From assembly GCA_030052745.1 (NCBI GenBank), contig JANBVO010000048.1:124001-188000 (forward strand): a stretch of 64,000 nucleotides of DNA, in the 5' to 3' direction. Each line of letters starts with the position of its first letter. Position 1 is the stretch's first letter. Shown here piece after piece: positions 1-10,763 of the stretch. The notes beneath the pieces were generated by a model. It saw only the letters and a list, made by a program, of their open reading frames with translations, was not told where the DNA came from and did not search any database. The DNA comes from Pleurostoma richardsiae (Eukaryota > Ascomycota > Sordariomycetes > Calosphaeriales > Pleurostomataceae). A program made the translations under genes and the position numbers.

Positions 1-54
1 CTTGCCGTCTTGGGCGGCGCCTCCCTCATGGCTGTCGTCGGTGCATTCGCATAG
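1..54 (+). CDS. 3' end of an unidentified gene (hydrophobic C-terminus)
   Basis: Frame 1 is open from the first base and reads 17 residues, almost all small and hydrophobic, to a TAG stop at 52-54. A terminal run of Ala, Val, Leu and Gly like this is common in C-terminal GPI-anchor signals or a last membrane helix, but the piece is too short to identify a family. It may also be a chance open frame at the window edge. Sequence to the left would settle it. Confidence 0.3.
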   Translation, partial: LAVLGGASLMAVVGAFA

Positions 55-1326
55 ATCATCTACGGGCCGGACTGTTGCGATGATTTCGCGCCTCTTTTGT
101 CTAGAACATGGCGTTAGAACACTAGATAATCTCTTTCAAATCGACTCGTCTGCTGATGCAATTGTGCCCCTCCAGCTCTCCGGTGCCATTACGCATTCCC
201 TAGTAATACGCCGCCATCCGTGGGCCATTACACACTGACGCGCGGCAAAGGGACGCTGGGATGAGCCGACCAGCTTTCCGCCTTAACCCAAACTAGCTTC
301 TATTTCGGGGTGTTCTGTGGCCTCGCAATTTCCGTATCCAGATCCGAAATGCTGTTGGTGACGCCTGCTCTTGAATGCCGTGGCAGTGCTGGGAAACTTG
401 GGAACAAAGCAGTGATTACCACAACTCTTTGTCCGTTCCTGGTGGTTGATGCGGGTCCAAAGGGATCTTAGCGGCACAAAGCCTTGTACAGCGTTGTTCT
501 CGAGTCGACTCTCTGGCGGCTGGGCTTCAGTATAAAGCTACACTGCCATCCTCCTCGACAAGCACGGGACAATAGGGGGTCACCTTGCGAGAACATGAAC
601 CTGTCCTCACACCCGGAGAAGACTATCTGAACATCATTGCCATAGAGCAGGATTCACGATGTGCATCTGCTGGAAGGTGCTCTACTCCTGCAGAGCCTGC
701 GGGAAAATCACCAGCATCGGTGATGTCTGGGAGCACTGTGCCTTCACCAACACGCACAACGAGCCATGTGGCAACATTGTGTACAAGAGGGCTAGGCACA
801 GGAGCCTGTGCAGGGGTTGCTTTGCCGCCCTCTAGGTAGAGTAGCTGTTGCATCATGAATAGCATGAGCCCGCAGTGGAGATGAACGGCGTAGAGTAAGC
901 TGTAGTTATGTCTTTCTCTTACGAATAGACTCCGTACACAAAAATTGCAATGATATGTGGTGCATCAGTGCCATGTGAGACTTTAATTTTCAAGAAACGG
1001 GGCAGATTAGCAACTTGCCTGTCAAGTTCGCCTGTAGATGGGCATGGATCGTGTGATGGCCCCGTACCGAGAAGAGCCCGCCGCGTCGATGTTCTATGAT
1101 TGCCGATTCTATTTATGTCTAGCCGGCCTATCATTCCTATTGCTAATCTATATAAATACTGTGGGGATTAGCCTCAGATTTGGTGTCTGGGGAAGATGAT
1201 GCTCATTGGGTTCTTAGATTAAAAGGGGCGACTACATAGCAAGCATGACAATTAGCCGCCAAGAGCTCCGCATCATGAACATATAAGGGAGTCGAGACGA
1301 GACCCCGGAAGGAGAGACTCTAGTCA
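55..1326. other. Intergenic, no gene recognised
   Basis: About 1.3 kb with only short open frames (60-85 codons) on both strands that show no recognisable domain, codon pattern or splice-supported extension. The last part is the promoter of the small lectin gene at 1327. Confidence 0.5.
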
Positions 1327-1954
1327 ATGCCAAGACATTATCTCTCTGGGACAGTCACAATGTTGGGCATCTCTCTTCTCACGCTCGCCGTCGCCGCTAC
1401 TACGAGCCTGGCACAGGGCATCGCGCCCGCGGGCTACCGCACTGTGGTTATCACGACGGCCTGGAACGACAAATATGTTCTGCAGCCGGCAGCGCCGGTC
1501 AAGACCGGAAGTTCTCTTGTTCTGTGCGTCCGGTGTCTTCCGCTGCCTGGTGCTTGCTGACCTCTCCTAGAATGAGCCGCACCGACAAGATCGACCAGCA
1601 GTGGTACCTCAAAGATGGCAACACCAAGATCCAGTTGGCCAACAGCACTCTCTGCCTTGATGCCGGTACCGCCCGGAGCAATGGGAGTCCCCTGACCGTC
1701 ACTACCTGCGCCGATGCGCAGGCGTCCCAGAAGTGGGTGTACAATTCGGACAGTCAGATCGTGCTGGACACGACCGGCTCCAGTAAGCTATCCTAGCGGG
1801 CTGATTACAGATTTGGAGCTGACTACTGGCAGAACTATGTGCGGATCTCTACATGGGGACTGTCCGGGACAACACTAGGGTCGTTATCTGGCAGTGCATA
1901 TCCGGGGACAAGAACCATATCTGGAAGGCTGTCAATGTGAGCAGTGTGTTTTAA
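1327..1954 (+). CDS. Small secreted ricin-B-type (beta-trefoil) lectin
   Basis: Three exons, 1327-1523, 1571-1782 and 1833-1954, join to 176 codons. Introns are 47 and 50 bp with GTGCGT and GTAAGC donors. An in-frame Met at 1360 starts a typical signal peptide (hydrophobic core then Ala-Gln), so translation may begin there instead of 1327. The mature part is one ricin-B domain: QxW-type motifs (QQW, QKW, HIW) mark the three trefoil lobes and are paired with LCLDAG- and LCADL-type segments. Such domains bind galactose or GalNAc glycans. With no catalytic domain attached, it is probably a stand-alone secreted lectin. The sugar specificity is not readable from sequence. The neighbouring multicopper oxidase and phospholipase C are also secretory-pathway proteins. 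Confidence 0.72.
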
Positions 1955-2565
1955 CGGAGTAGAGGGATATTTGGAGTTCTACATACTTGCCGGAAATCTG
2001 GGGTAGTTATGCCTTGTTCCTAGCAGGATCACGCCCAGAATCGTACAGACGTCGAGGAAGCGTACGCCGAAGAAAGTTGCAGAAACCTTCCGCTTATCGG
2101 AGCACACATCCATGTCCCCAAAACGAAGGCTTGGTGCTTCTCATTTATTCACAACAAAGGAGAATTGTATAAAATGATGCTCTCAGATCAGCGTTGATGT
2201 TGCTTTCTCAGAGGTTGCATTATCATCATCATAGCTGATACGTGACATTCGAAGGCCAGCGCAGCATGATCGTAAGAGTGGTCGGAATTCTAAACTGCAG
2301 TAGATCTAGCGCACTAAGACATGGAGAATGTTTCTATATCGCGAATCACTCGTCGCCGGGCCCCAACGTCGCGTTCTTCAGTGTATATGAATTTTATTTT
2401 TACGTGCTTGGAGGACGCGATAGAACGAGTTACCTGTGTAAGAAGCGTCTCCCTGCTCTCTACTCCGTATAATTCATAACGCCTGTTCCAGTTTTCACGA
2501 ACAAAGTGACGACTGGAAGGCTGCCATTGTAACTTTTCCTTAGAGCCTGAACGCAAAGTCGTCTT
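1955..2565. other. Intergenic between convergent genes
   Basis: 611 bp holding the 3' ends of the lectin (+) and the multicopper oxidase (-). No domain-bearing open frame is seen. Confidence 0.5.
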
Positions 2566-4608
2566 CTACCTCGGAGCTTCCCCTGCTAAAACCATTGTGC
2601 ATGATCTGCCCGCATCCTCGACCAGACCTTGCACATGCCCTTCATCGTCTCCCGGACCAACGTGGAATCCCATAGCCATTCCCGAGCCGACATGCACCAG
2701 CATATGGCAGTGCAGCATCCAAATCCCCTCTCTCGTCGCAGGGAAACGAAGTACGACATGGCCCCTTCGCGGCACGTTGACGGTGTCTTTCAAGAGGGGG
2801 GCGTCTATTAGTCCTCCCGGCGGTGGTGTTCCTTCGTACGCGTTCCATGATCCCCACCCGCCTTTGCCTGCCCGATAGCGTGAAATTACATAAAAAGAGG
2901 TGCCATGCAGATGGAAAGGGTGGGAGCCATCGTCGCGGTTGTTGAGGACGAGATCTACCCATACTGGAGCCGAGCCGTCCTTGCTGGTCGAGGGGATGAA
3001 GGGAATAAGCTGATTCTTGTCCCATTCTGCCCGCGAAAGACTCAATAGGGGCCTATCCTGTGGGGTCCATGATGTGTGGTTTATGAAACCCATGGGCTTG
3101 TTGTTGTAGCGAGCAAGCTTTTGAGTTTTGATGTATAGAACAACGGTGTATTGCGCATCGTCAAGGGCAGTCGGCGAAGAGACGACGGAGGCCGTCGCTG
3201 TCGCAATATCCAGCATCGGCCCGGAGTTACGATCCGTGTTTAAGCTAGTCTCTTGGTCTGCTATGCTATTAGATGCCGACCCAAAAACTCGAAACGACTG
3301 GTCGGCGATCAGGGAGGGGTTTGAATATTTGAAGTTCCTGGAGTAACTTTAGTCGGCCATACAAGTTTGTCGATGGTCTTTCGCGACTTACTCTCGATCA
3401 AGGCTTATGTGTAACCTAGATACAGAGATATCCTCGTCCGACCAGTGAACGACAACATCTGCTCGCTCTCCGGGATAGAGAATGCCCAGCTCATCAGCCG
3501 GCGGAGCTGTAACAGCAAAGCCCCCGTCAACCGTGATGAGTTGCATGGTGGCTCCGGAGACCCGCGCGGAAAATCCGGCAATACTTCCAACGTTAACTAA
3601 TCTCAGCCTTGATGTTGCCAGCGGCGAAGAAAGCAAAGGTTGTATGTCGTGCTCTTCGAGCTGGGAACATTGCAGCGGCCTCGCCGGCACCGCCATAGTG
3701 CAATCGAATCGGCCCCATCCGTTGACAAGAAGAGAGTCTGGCACTGGCTCGTTTCCAAATGACCGAACACTCGTGTACCAGGACATGACCTCATCAGCAG
3801 AACGATGGAACCAGTCCCCGACCATCACCAGGACATCCTGGCTGTAGCCGTGTCTCTCGGACTCTGTCCGACCATCTTCATGACGAGGTTCGTGTACGAC
3901 AAACCCACCAAAGAGCCCGTCTCCACGCTGGGATTGGAAGTGCGCGTGCCACCAAAACGTGCCCGTGCAGTTGTCAGGGATCATGAGCCTGTATGTGAAG
4001 CTCTCCCCAGGGGCGATGGGACACTGCGTGAAGCCGGCGGCCCCGTCCATCTCGTTCGAGACAGGAACCCCGTGCCAATGAATGGCGACACCCTCATCGG
4101 ACAGACCATTCTGAACCTCGATAACGAGTTCGTCTCCCGGACGCGCCTCGATGGTCGGCCCCGGGAACTCATCATTGACGAGATAGACTCGTTTCTTGAC
4201 GCCATCTGGGTGCCGGTATCCGGCTGAGATATGCCAGCGCAGACTAACCGACCGGGGTTCTCGGTTGATATGATCTTCTGGGTGAAGCACAATGCCAATG
4301 GTTCTGCTGGGATCAAGCGGTGGCTTGACATGAGGATCTTGGGAGGATGCAAACAAGGGCCCGGGCCGGTCCCCGTAGTCAGCTAAGAAACCGTGAAGGA
4401 AGAGAACGCCCAGCAGGCTCATGACGACGAGAGCAGCCAACTTCCGAAAACGCCACAGCATGCTCTTTACTTCATCTGCACCCACACCGGCCCCTATATG
4501 CGGCCCGACCCGGCTTGAATGCATTTCAATGCTCTCTTCAGAAAGTTCATCATCCTCTCGAGGGTTGACGATATGTAGTGTCTTCACGCCAATACGATTC
4601 CTGCCCAT
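2566..4608 (-). CDS. Multicopper oxidase, type II membrane-anchored
   Basis: Two exons, 3392-4608 and 2566-3337, join across a 54-bp intron (GTAAGT donor) to 662 codons. All copper motifs are visible: HWHG near residue 177, WWHAH near 219-223, HPFHLHG near 545-551 and HCHxxxHxxxxM near 615-626, where Met is the type-1 axial ligand. It is therefore a three-cupredoxin laccase/ferroxidase-type enzyme that oxidises a substrate and reduces oxygen to water. The N-terminus has a charged region of about 50 residues and then one hydrophobic helix (about 54-75) instead of a cleavable signal, which suggests a type II membrane protein with its catalytic part outside or in the lumen. The chosen start is the Met before a charged segment. 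In-frame Met codons upstream (4650, 4860) would give longer tails. The substrate (iron, phenol or pigment precursor) cannot be deduced. It is divergent from the phospholipase C gene. Confidence 0.9.
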
Positions 4609-5210
4609 CTTCCTCACGCCCTCACATGGCCGCTTAACGACGCCAGGCATAACGGGGGAGCGTCCTCCCACGGCTTTGGGAATTCCCCGTGGGACTACCG
4701 AGCACGAAGTCTCCAACACGTGCAGTCGATTTCCACCGGTGCTTGACGATCTGTGAAGGTTGAACAGAGGTGGGCCGGCTTCTCGCTCGGCGGGGTCCGA
4801 AGGCCACGGGTGTTCAGAGTCGCAATTGATTGGATGTTCCCTCGTCCCAACCAGCTGCACATTGAGAATGTCCCTCGGAACGAGGATGAACAGGCATGCG
4901 AAAGTAATTCCTAGCGTCTTTTACCCCTGGTAAGGTGTAACGCTCCCCCCACAGAGGCAAAGGTAGTCGTGGTCCTCTGTCCAGTCCAGACCTGGACATT
5001 GTAAGCTTGCGCCGGTGTATGGCCAAAACGGCGGCTCTAATTCGATGGCGATGCTGCGGGCCTCAGATGGCGCCAGGTACCGAGTTCGTGGATCCAATGT
5101 TGCCGTCGACCACGTTGAAGTATTATTAAGACCTCTCTGTCTACTTGAGTGTCTTCAATCTCTTGGACGGCGGTGCAAGCATACCTTCGCTCGCCAGGGG
5201 CGCATTCACA
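4609..5210. promoter_or_regulatory. Shared promoter of multicopper oxidase and phospholipase C
   Basis: About 600 bp between two divergent start codons. The part up to 4860 is open in the oxidase frame and could be 5'-UTR or extra N-terminus. No specific binding site could be assigned. Confidence 0.45.
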
Positions 5211-7203
5211 ATGGCCCTCATTCTGTCTCTTGCGGTCGGCATATGCTCGCTGGCCGGGAAGGCTGCTGCCGGCTCTCTCGCAGACATCGACCATGTTGTG
5301 CTCTTCATGCAGGGTAACAACCGCCATTGACCCGAGATTCGAAATGTGTATGTTGACTATCGTGGGCAGAGAACCGTGCCTTCGACCATTACTTCGGCAC
5401 GCTTTACGGCGTGAGAGGGTTCTCTGATCCGAATGTGCAGCTCAACAACGGCACTCCAGTCTGGCAGCAGAAGGCCGATGCTTCTCTTGGGACAAACGCA
5501 ACTTCTTTAAACCCCTGGTACGTCAATTATCTAGGGGGAGACTGGCTGAATGCTACCCAGTGCATGGAGGCCGGAGACAATGGCTGGTCTTCCAACCACG
5601 AGGCCCTGAACTTTGGGCTGAATGACGCCTGGGCAACGAACAACACGCCTTGGTCCTGGGTTTGTAGTCCAAGAAGCACCGCAAGAGATTATCAGGCATA
5701 TTTACTTCTTTTTATCAGAGCCACTTCAGGAGGTCCGATCTCCCAGTCCAGTTCGCCATTGCTGATACCTGGACGATCGGCGACATGTATCAGGAGTCCG
5801 TCATCGCCTCGACGAACCCCAACCGCGTGACCTGGGTGTCTGGAAGTATCAATGTGCCTGGGTCTCCGCAAAACTCTTCGGAAGGCGGCTACCCTTATAT
5901 CGACAACAACGAGATGCCCGGATGCGACGACCTCGGCATCAACTGCTACCCGCTGTCTTGGAAGACTGTCGCCGACATCTACCAGGACGCCGGCGTGACG
6001 TGGCAGGTCTACCAAGATGCCGACAACTTTGACGACAACCCGTTTGCGTGGTTCAAGCAGTTCCAAGACGCCAGCACCAGCACCGAGTTGTACGAGCGGG
6101 GCTTTGCCGGCCTCTCCCTGGAGACGTTCTACGCACAGGCAGGCAATGGCACCCTCCCCGCCATCAGCTACATCATCGGCCCGTCCGAGCTGTCGGAGCA
6201 CCAGCCGTACGCGCCACGCGACGGCGCCTGGCTGCAGAAGAAGATTGTGGACGCCGTGACGTCCTCGCCGGCGTACAACAGCACGGTGCTGATCATCTCG
6301 TACGACGAGACCGGCGGATACGGCGACCACGTCACGCCGTACCACTCGCCCCAGGGCACGGCCGGCGAGTGGATCCAGGACCCCTACGCCGACAGCGGCT
6401 ACACCTTCGCGGGGCCCGGGTTCCGGCTGCCCTTCTACATCATCAGCCCCTGGACGCGGGGCGGCGCGGTCTTCACCGAGCACGCGGACCACAACAGCCA
6501 GATCATGTTCGTCGAGGAGTGGCAGAAGGCCAAGGGCGTCGACGTCACCACCGACCAGATGGTGCCCTGGCGCCGCGAGCACATGAGCAATCTCGTGTCG
6601 GCGTTCGACTTTGAGAATCCGGATTACAGCGTCCCCGAGCTGCCGTACGCCATCCCGCCTCACACTAGCTCCGACGGCGCATACAACGGGGCGGCGTACT
6701 GCGAGGCGACCTATCCGGACCAGAGACCGCCTGTGCCGTACGAGGGTGAAGATGGGGCCACCACGGATGTGAGCAGCCTTTCTGAGGAAGGGTTCCGCAG
6801 CGTCCGAGGGTACCTGACCGAAGGCCGCTGGCTCACCTTTGAGCAGGGTGCTCTAGCCCTGACAAATTCCGTTTCCAGCCACGGATGCGCCCAACTGAAA
6901 TCGTCCGTAGCCACACAGGGGCATGAGTCGGTCGGCCAGAGGTGGGTGGTTCACGCGGTCGAGATAGGAGGCAGCCAGTTCCGTATCAGCAGTGCCGTGA
7001 ACAACACGTGGCTGACGGACAGGCCGAGCCTGACCAACTTGGGCTCTCGAGCTGGCGTCTTCGACCTGAGCTATGTTCCTGGAAGTGGTCACGCAATCCG
7101 GACCTCAGGAGGGGCTTTCCTTGGTCTTGATGCGACCGGAGCAGTCGTCGTACAGGACAAGGCGTCGTACTGGGACGCCTTCAGCGTCACGTACCACAGC
7201 TGA
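5211..7203 (+). CDS. Secreted phosphocholine-type phospholipase C (phosphoesterase family)
   Basis: Three exons, 5211-5313, 5370-5659 and 5719-7203, give 625 codons. Introns are 56 and 59 bp. A signal peptide (about 1-20) is followed by the family hallmark HVVLFMQENRAFDHYFG, with Glu35-Asn36 as likely metal/catalytic residues. Then come a conserved ADTWTIGDMYQES segment, SYDETGGYGDHV (about 324-336) and a His-rich EHADHN segment. A roughly 100-residue C-terminal beta domain resembles the C-terminal domain of bacterial non-haemolytic phospholipases C. It should hydrolyse phospholipid headgroups outside the cell, giving diacylglycerol and a phospho-base. In fungi such genes are often linked to phosphate or lipid acquisition. 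Acid phosphatase activity is possible because the superfamily is shared. It is divergent from the multicopper oxidase. Confidence 0.9.
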
Positions 7204-7482
7204 GCAATCTTATATGCGGCACCTCAACGCTCTGTTGCGTGCTACCATTAGAAATTTCCATTGGCACTTGACGGTCGATCCTGATCTCGCAGAAGACGTT
7301 GCCGAGAAAGATCTTCCAGCAGCCTAAATGTATTCAGGCACTATATGATTAAGACTATGCATCATGCCAAAGGTTTCCGCCTAAGGTGGTAATGTGTATC
7401 CTTATGCGAACAAATCCTATAAAAAATCAGCTATCTAGCCTCCACAGGGAGGTCTCAGCATGATCACCTCTGCTTTGAGCAG

Positions 7483-8871
7483 TCACAGTTCGTGTGCTGT
7501 CCTTTCTAGGATCCGTGAAAGGAAGCTGTCGATTGCCTCGGCCGTTATGGCACTGCTCTGGTCGAACGGAAACGAATCGTCGGCTGTCTGCAGGGAGAAT
7601 GCTGGGTAGGAGCCCAAGGCTAAGCCCACCGGCTCTACCAGGAACGCAAGCTTCCGCGCATCTACTGTAACGAAGTCGACCTCTCCTTTATACTTGAGAG
7701 CGATGTCCTTGAGGTCCTTGGCAACCGCCGTCCGTTCTGAAGCCTCTTCCGCAAAGATCATTGCCAGGGGTCGTCGTGACTATCAAGACGGCACGTTAAG
7801 CGAGCTCCTTGCGCGTGGTTAGGGTGATCCAAAACAACGCACCTGAATGTATTCTCCAAGCCTTTTGAGGTCAAGTTTAGCGATCAACGGCTGTGACGAC
7901 CTCTTTACCCACGACTCAATATCCTCCGCAACTAGCTTTCCGTTGTACTCAGGCCGTATCTCGTCAAGCCTGCTATACACCGTAAGCAGCGCGTCTCCTG
8001 TCACACCTCTTGGAGTAAACGATCCCTCGGGAATTCCCAGGAAGAATCCTTTCCGCAGTCTACCCGGCAGCGCTCGTAAATGGCCATCTCCACCATCTAC
8101 AATTTCATGCCATGCGTTCCGGTCGATCATCAGAAGCGGGACATCCAGGCTTTTAAGTACCTCGAACTTTCTGTCGTCGACTACTTCGTGATCTGGTATT
8201 CGCCTCTGCAGAGCGGCGGCTACAATGCTAGTGATCTGTGAGCTCCTAAGCCCCGCACCAGGCAGTTACGGCGCCCGTGAAGCGTGCGTACCTAGCAGCC
8301 TTGAAAGATGCACGCATACGCTTGTGTTCTCCGTTCTCGATTATCCTGATTGTCGGATACGAGATGACCTTGTGGGAAGCGCAAACCTCGGCCGTCTTAT
8401 CGCAGTCCACTTGAACAACCGAGATTGACCACGGCTCGAGGTCCTCTGCAGCCTGTTCAAGCTCGGGCAATAGAGCTTTGCAGGGCTCACTGAAAGGAGT
8501 TCGAGGTTATTCAACACGTATCACCATGGAGTGAATGCGGGTAGACTCACTACCATGGCTAAGACAGGCGTCTCTTCTTAGCTTGGCAGTACAATGACAG
8601 GGAAGTTGTGAACGCTCACCACACAATCTGGAAACATTAATATCTTAAACGTGCAATATACTACGTGCTTGTAAGGGTTCAACTCACATGCTACTACGGT
8701 AATATCCGCCGTAGATAAACGGCTCTCGAAGTCGGCGCCGTCGGCATGGTGTAGTAAACCCAGCCCCACCGGAACACAGGAGATGACGAGGAGCAGCAGC
8801 AACATGGCAGGTCTGCCGCCGAAGATGGCTATATATGGTTGATTCGGTCCGTCCTGCTTGCGACTCGCCAT
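7483..8871 (-). CDS. Protein disulfide isomerase-like / thioredoxin-fold ER protein
   Basis: Exons on the minus strand that fit cleanly are 8688-8871 (start, hydrophobic signal/anchor), 8292-8489, 7843-8245 and 7483-7779, with introns of 46 and 63 bp between the last three. The protein reads as a signal anchor, an a-type thioredoxin domain (PCKALLPELE helix, VDCDK, YPTIRI strand with the cis-Pro), then b-type thioredoxin-fold segments ending without a KDEL-like signal. The piece between 8490 and 8687, which should carry the active-site loop, could not be joined in frame with consensus splice sites, and only one Cys (in EPCK) is left where CxxC is expected. The gene may have an unusual exon, have lost redox function, or be decaying. 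It is divergent from the prolyl 4-hydroxylase gene 318 bp away. Confidence 0.65.
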
Positions 8872-9189
8872 GAGAAGATGCGTTGAGGCTTGAGCAGATC
8901 GGCATTACGACGACATTTGCGCTCGCACTGCTCGCCGCTCGGGCCGACGTGGGTCTGTCGGACGCGGGAGACGCCGTCTTGGCAACCGGACCATTCAGCT
9001 GCTGCCAAGCCCCCACGTGTCCGACGCGCATCTCCGAACTTGACCGGCGACCCGCAACGGAGCAAGATGCTGTTCCGTATGGTCCGTTACGGCTCTGCAA
9101 TGTATATTCAAGCCCTGTTCAGGGCAATGCTGGAGGTTCTCGGGTTCCCATCAGTGTCCCTTCCAATGCATAATACAGAAGATTGACAA
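8872..9189. promoter_or_regulatory. Shared promoter of PDI-like gene and prolyl 4-hydroxylase
   Basis: 318 bp between divergent start codons at 8871 (-) and 9190 (+). The short spacing makes shared control likely. No binding site was recognised. Confidence 0.5.
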
Positions 9190-10032
9190 ATGACCACGCT
9201 GCAGTCGTCGTACAAAACCTTCTTCGGCCTGGCTGCTGGCCTGGTCGTGCTGCTGGCTCTGGCAGTGGCCACCTTGGACCCGTTGGGATGGATACGCCAA
9301 TATTCCAAGGGCGGCAGCGGGACCCCGACGATCTTCTATCTGTCGGAAGACCCCCTTGTCGTCTATCTCAAAGACTTCGTCACCCCGCAGGAGGCAGCTC
9401 ACCTTGTGTCACTTGCGTTAGTCAGTGACGTATCAGTAATGTTAAGGGAAGCCTGAATACGCTGACCAGGAAGCAAAAGTGAACCGAGATTCGCTCCGTC
9501 GATACTGTGGGATGACCAAGGCAAGCCGCACATGGACAAGGCGTACCGCTCCTCGACGACAGCCAAGCTTCCCCGCGGGGACAGCGTGGTCCGGCGGATC
9601 GAGAATCGCGCCAGGTCGATGCCCTTCTACAAGGCGGTCGGCGACTTCCAGCCCATGGTCGTGCAAAACTACGGCGTCGCCGGGCAGTACCGGGACCACT
9701 ACGACTGGTACGACGACGCGCACGCGGTCGGGGGCAACGTCGCCTCGACCTTCTTCGTGTACATCCATGCCAACTGCACGGGCGGAGGCACCAACTTTCC
9801 CCGGCTGACGCCGCCGGCTGAGGACGATGGCACGTGGTGCGAGTTCATCGACTGCGACCGGCCGCTGGAGGATGGCGTCACCTTCAGGCCGGTCCCGGGC
9901 AACGCGGTGTACTGGGAGAACCTCAAGCTCCGCGGCGACGGGGAGGGCCACGCGAAGACTCTCCATTCGGGGATGCCGGTCACTTCGGGGAATAAGATGG
10001 GGTTGAATATGTGGACTTGGAAGGATGCATGA
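9190..10032 (+). CDS. Prolyl 4-hydroxylase-type 2OG/Fe(II) dioxygenase, membrane-anchored
   Basis: Two exons, 9190-9424 and 9470-10032 (45-bp intron), give 265 codons. An N-terminal hydrophobic helix (about 10-30) suggests an ER signal anchor. The catalytic domain has HYD (H155, D157) and distal H244 as iron ligands and K254 in the NKMGLNMW segment for 2-oxoglutarate, the arrangement of the prolyl 4-hydroxylase alpha-subunit family. It should hydroxylate proline in secretory proteins or peptides, with 2-oxoglutarate and oxygen as co-substrates. The PDI-like gene on the other side of the shared promoter recalls the animal enzyme, whose beta subunit is PDI. A free small-molecule substrate cannot be excluded, since some fungal members act in secondary metabolism. 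Confidence 0.87.
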
Positions 10033-10763
10033 GGCTATACTGTGCGCAGGTACATCATGCCTTTAACGCCAGTTCTCAGTCATGCTTGCTTCGGCCTGGA
10101 TATTGAACGTTCGGCAACAGGGCCCCAAATCGAAAACGAAGCCGTCTTCGTTCAGGAGTACTGGAGAGGAAGCCATGTAGCAGTCAGAACGAAACAAGAC
10201 TATGAAGTAGAATGCCTTGTTGGATCCTGATAGGTCACAGCATATCTCCAAGATTGTCGTTCCTTGCGTGAACTCATCGGGAGATGTACAATGATTATCC
10301 CATCACTCATCCACTGTAGAGAGCTGAATAGTCAAGTCCTAGAGCTCCGTGCCGTCCACCGCGCATGAACGGGAATTGCCGGCTTTCCGGAAGATAAGCC
10401 CTATTCCAGAGCCAAAGCCAGGGGTCGAACGAGAATTTCTTAGTTCAAAAAAGCCGAGTGTGCGAGTCTTTTGAAACTATTTCGATGTCCTTTACTGGCA
10501 ATATCGTGTCCTGAGCGAGGGTTAGGGTTGCTTTTATTACGTAAGCGGCTCCTGCGCATGAATTTTAATTTCGCGGAGGAAACGCGACACGAACAAATTG
10601 CCCCGTGCAAGACGCGTCTCCCTGCTTTCCATGGCGCCATAATACCACAACGCCTGTTTCTCGTCCGCTTCTACGATCGCAGCGGCGACTGACTCCGATT
10701 GACACCTAAAGGAGCTACCAGCCGGCCATTCGAGAACCCGCGGGCATTCCACGTCCCTCGAAC
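10033..10763. other. Intergenic, no gene recognised
   Basis: 731 bp with only short, unsupported open frames. It contains the promoter of the COX14-like gene that starts at 10764. Confidence 0.5.

Noticed and set aside
5692-6663. 323-codon open frame on the minus strand
   Set aside because: It lies opposite the well-supported third exon of the phospholipase C; GC-rich codons open the antisense frame. It has no domain of its own.
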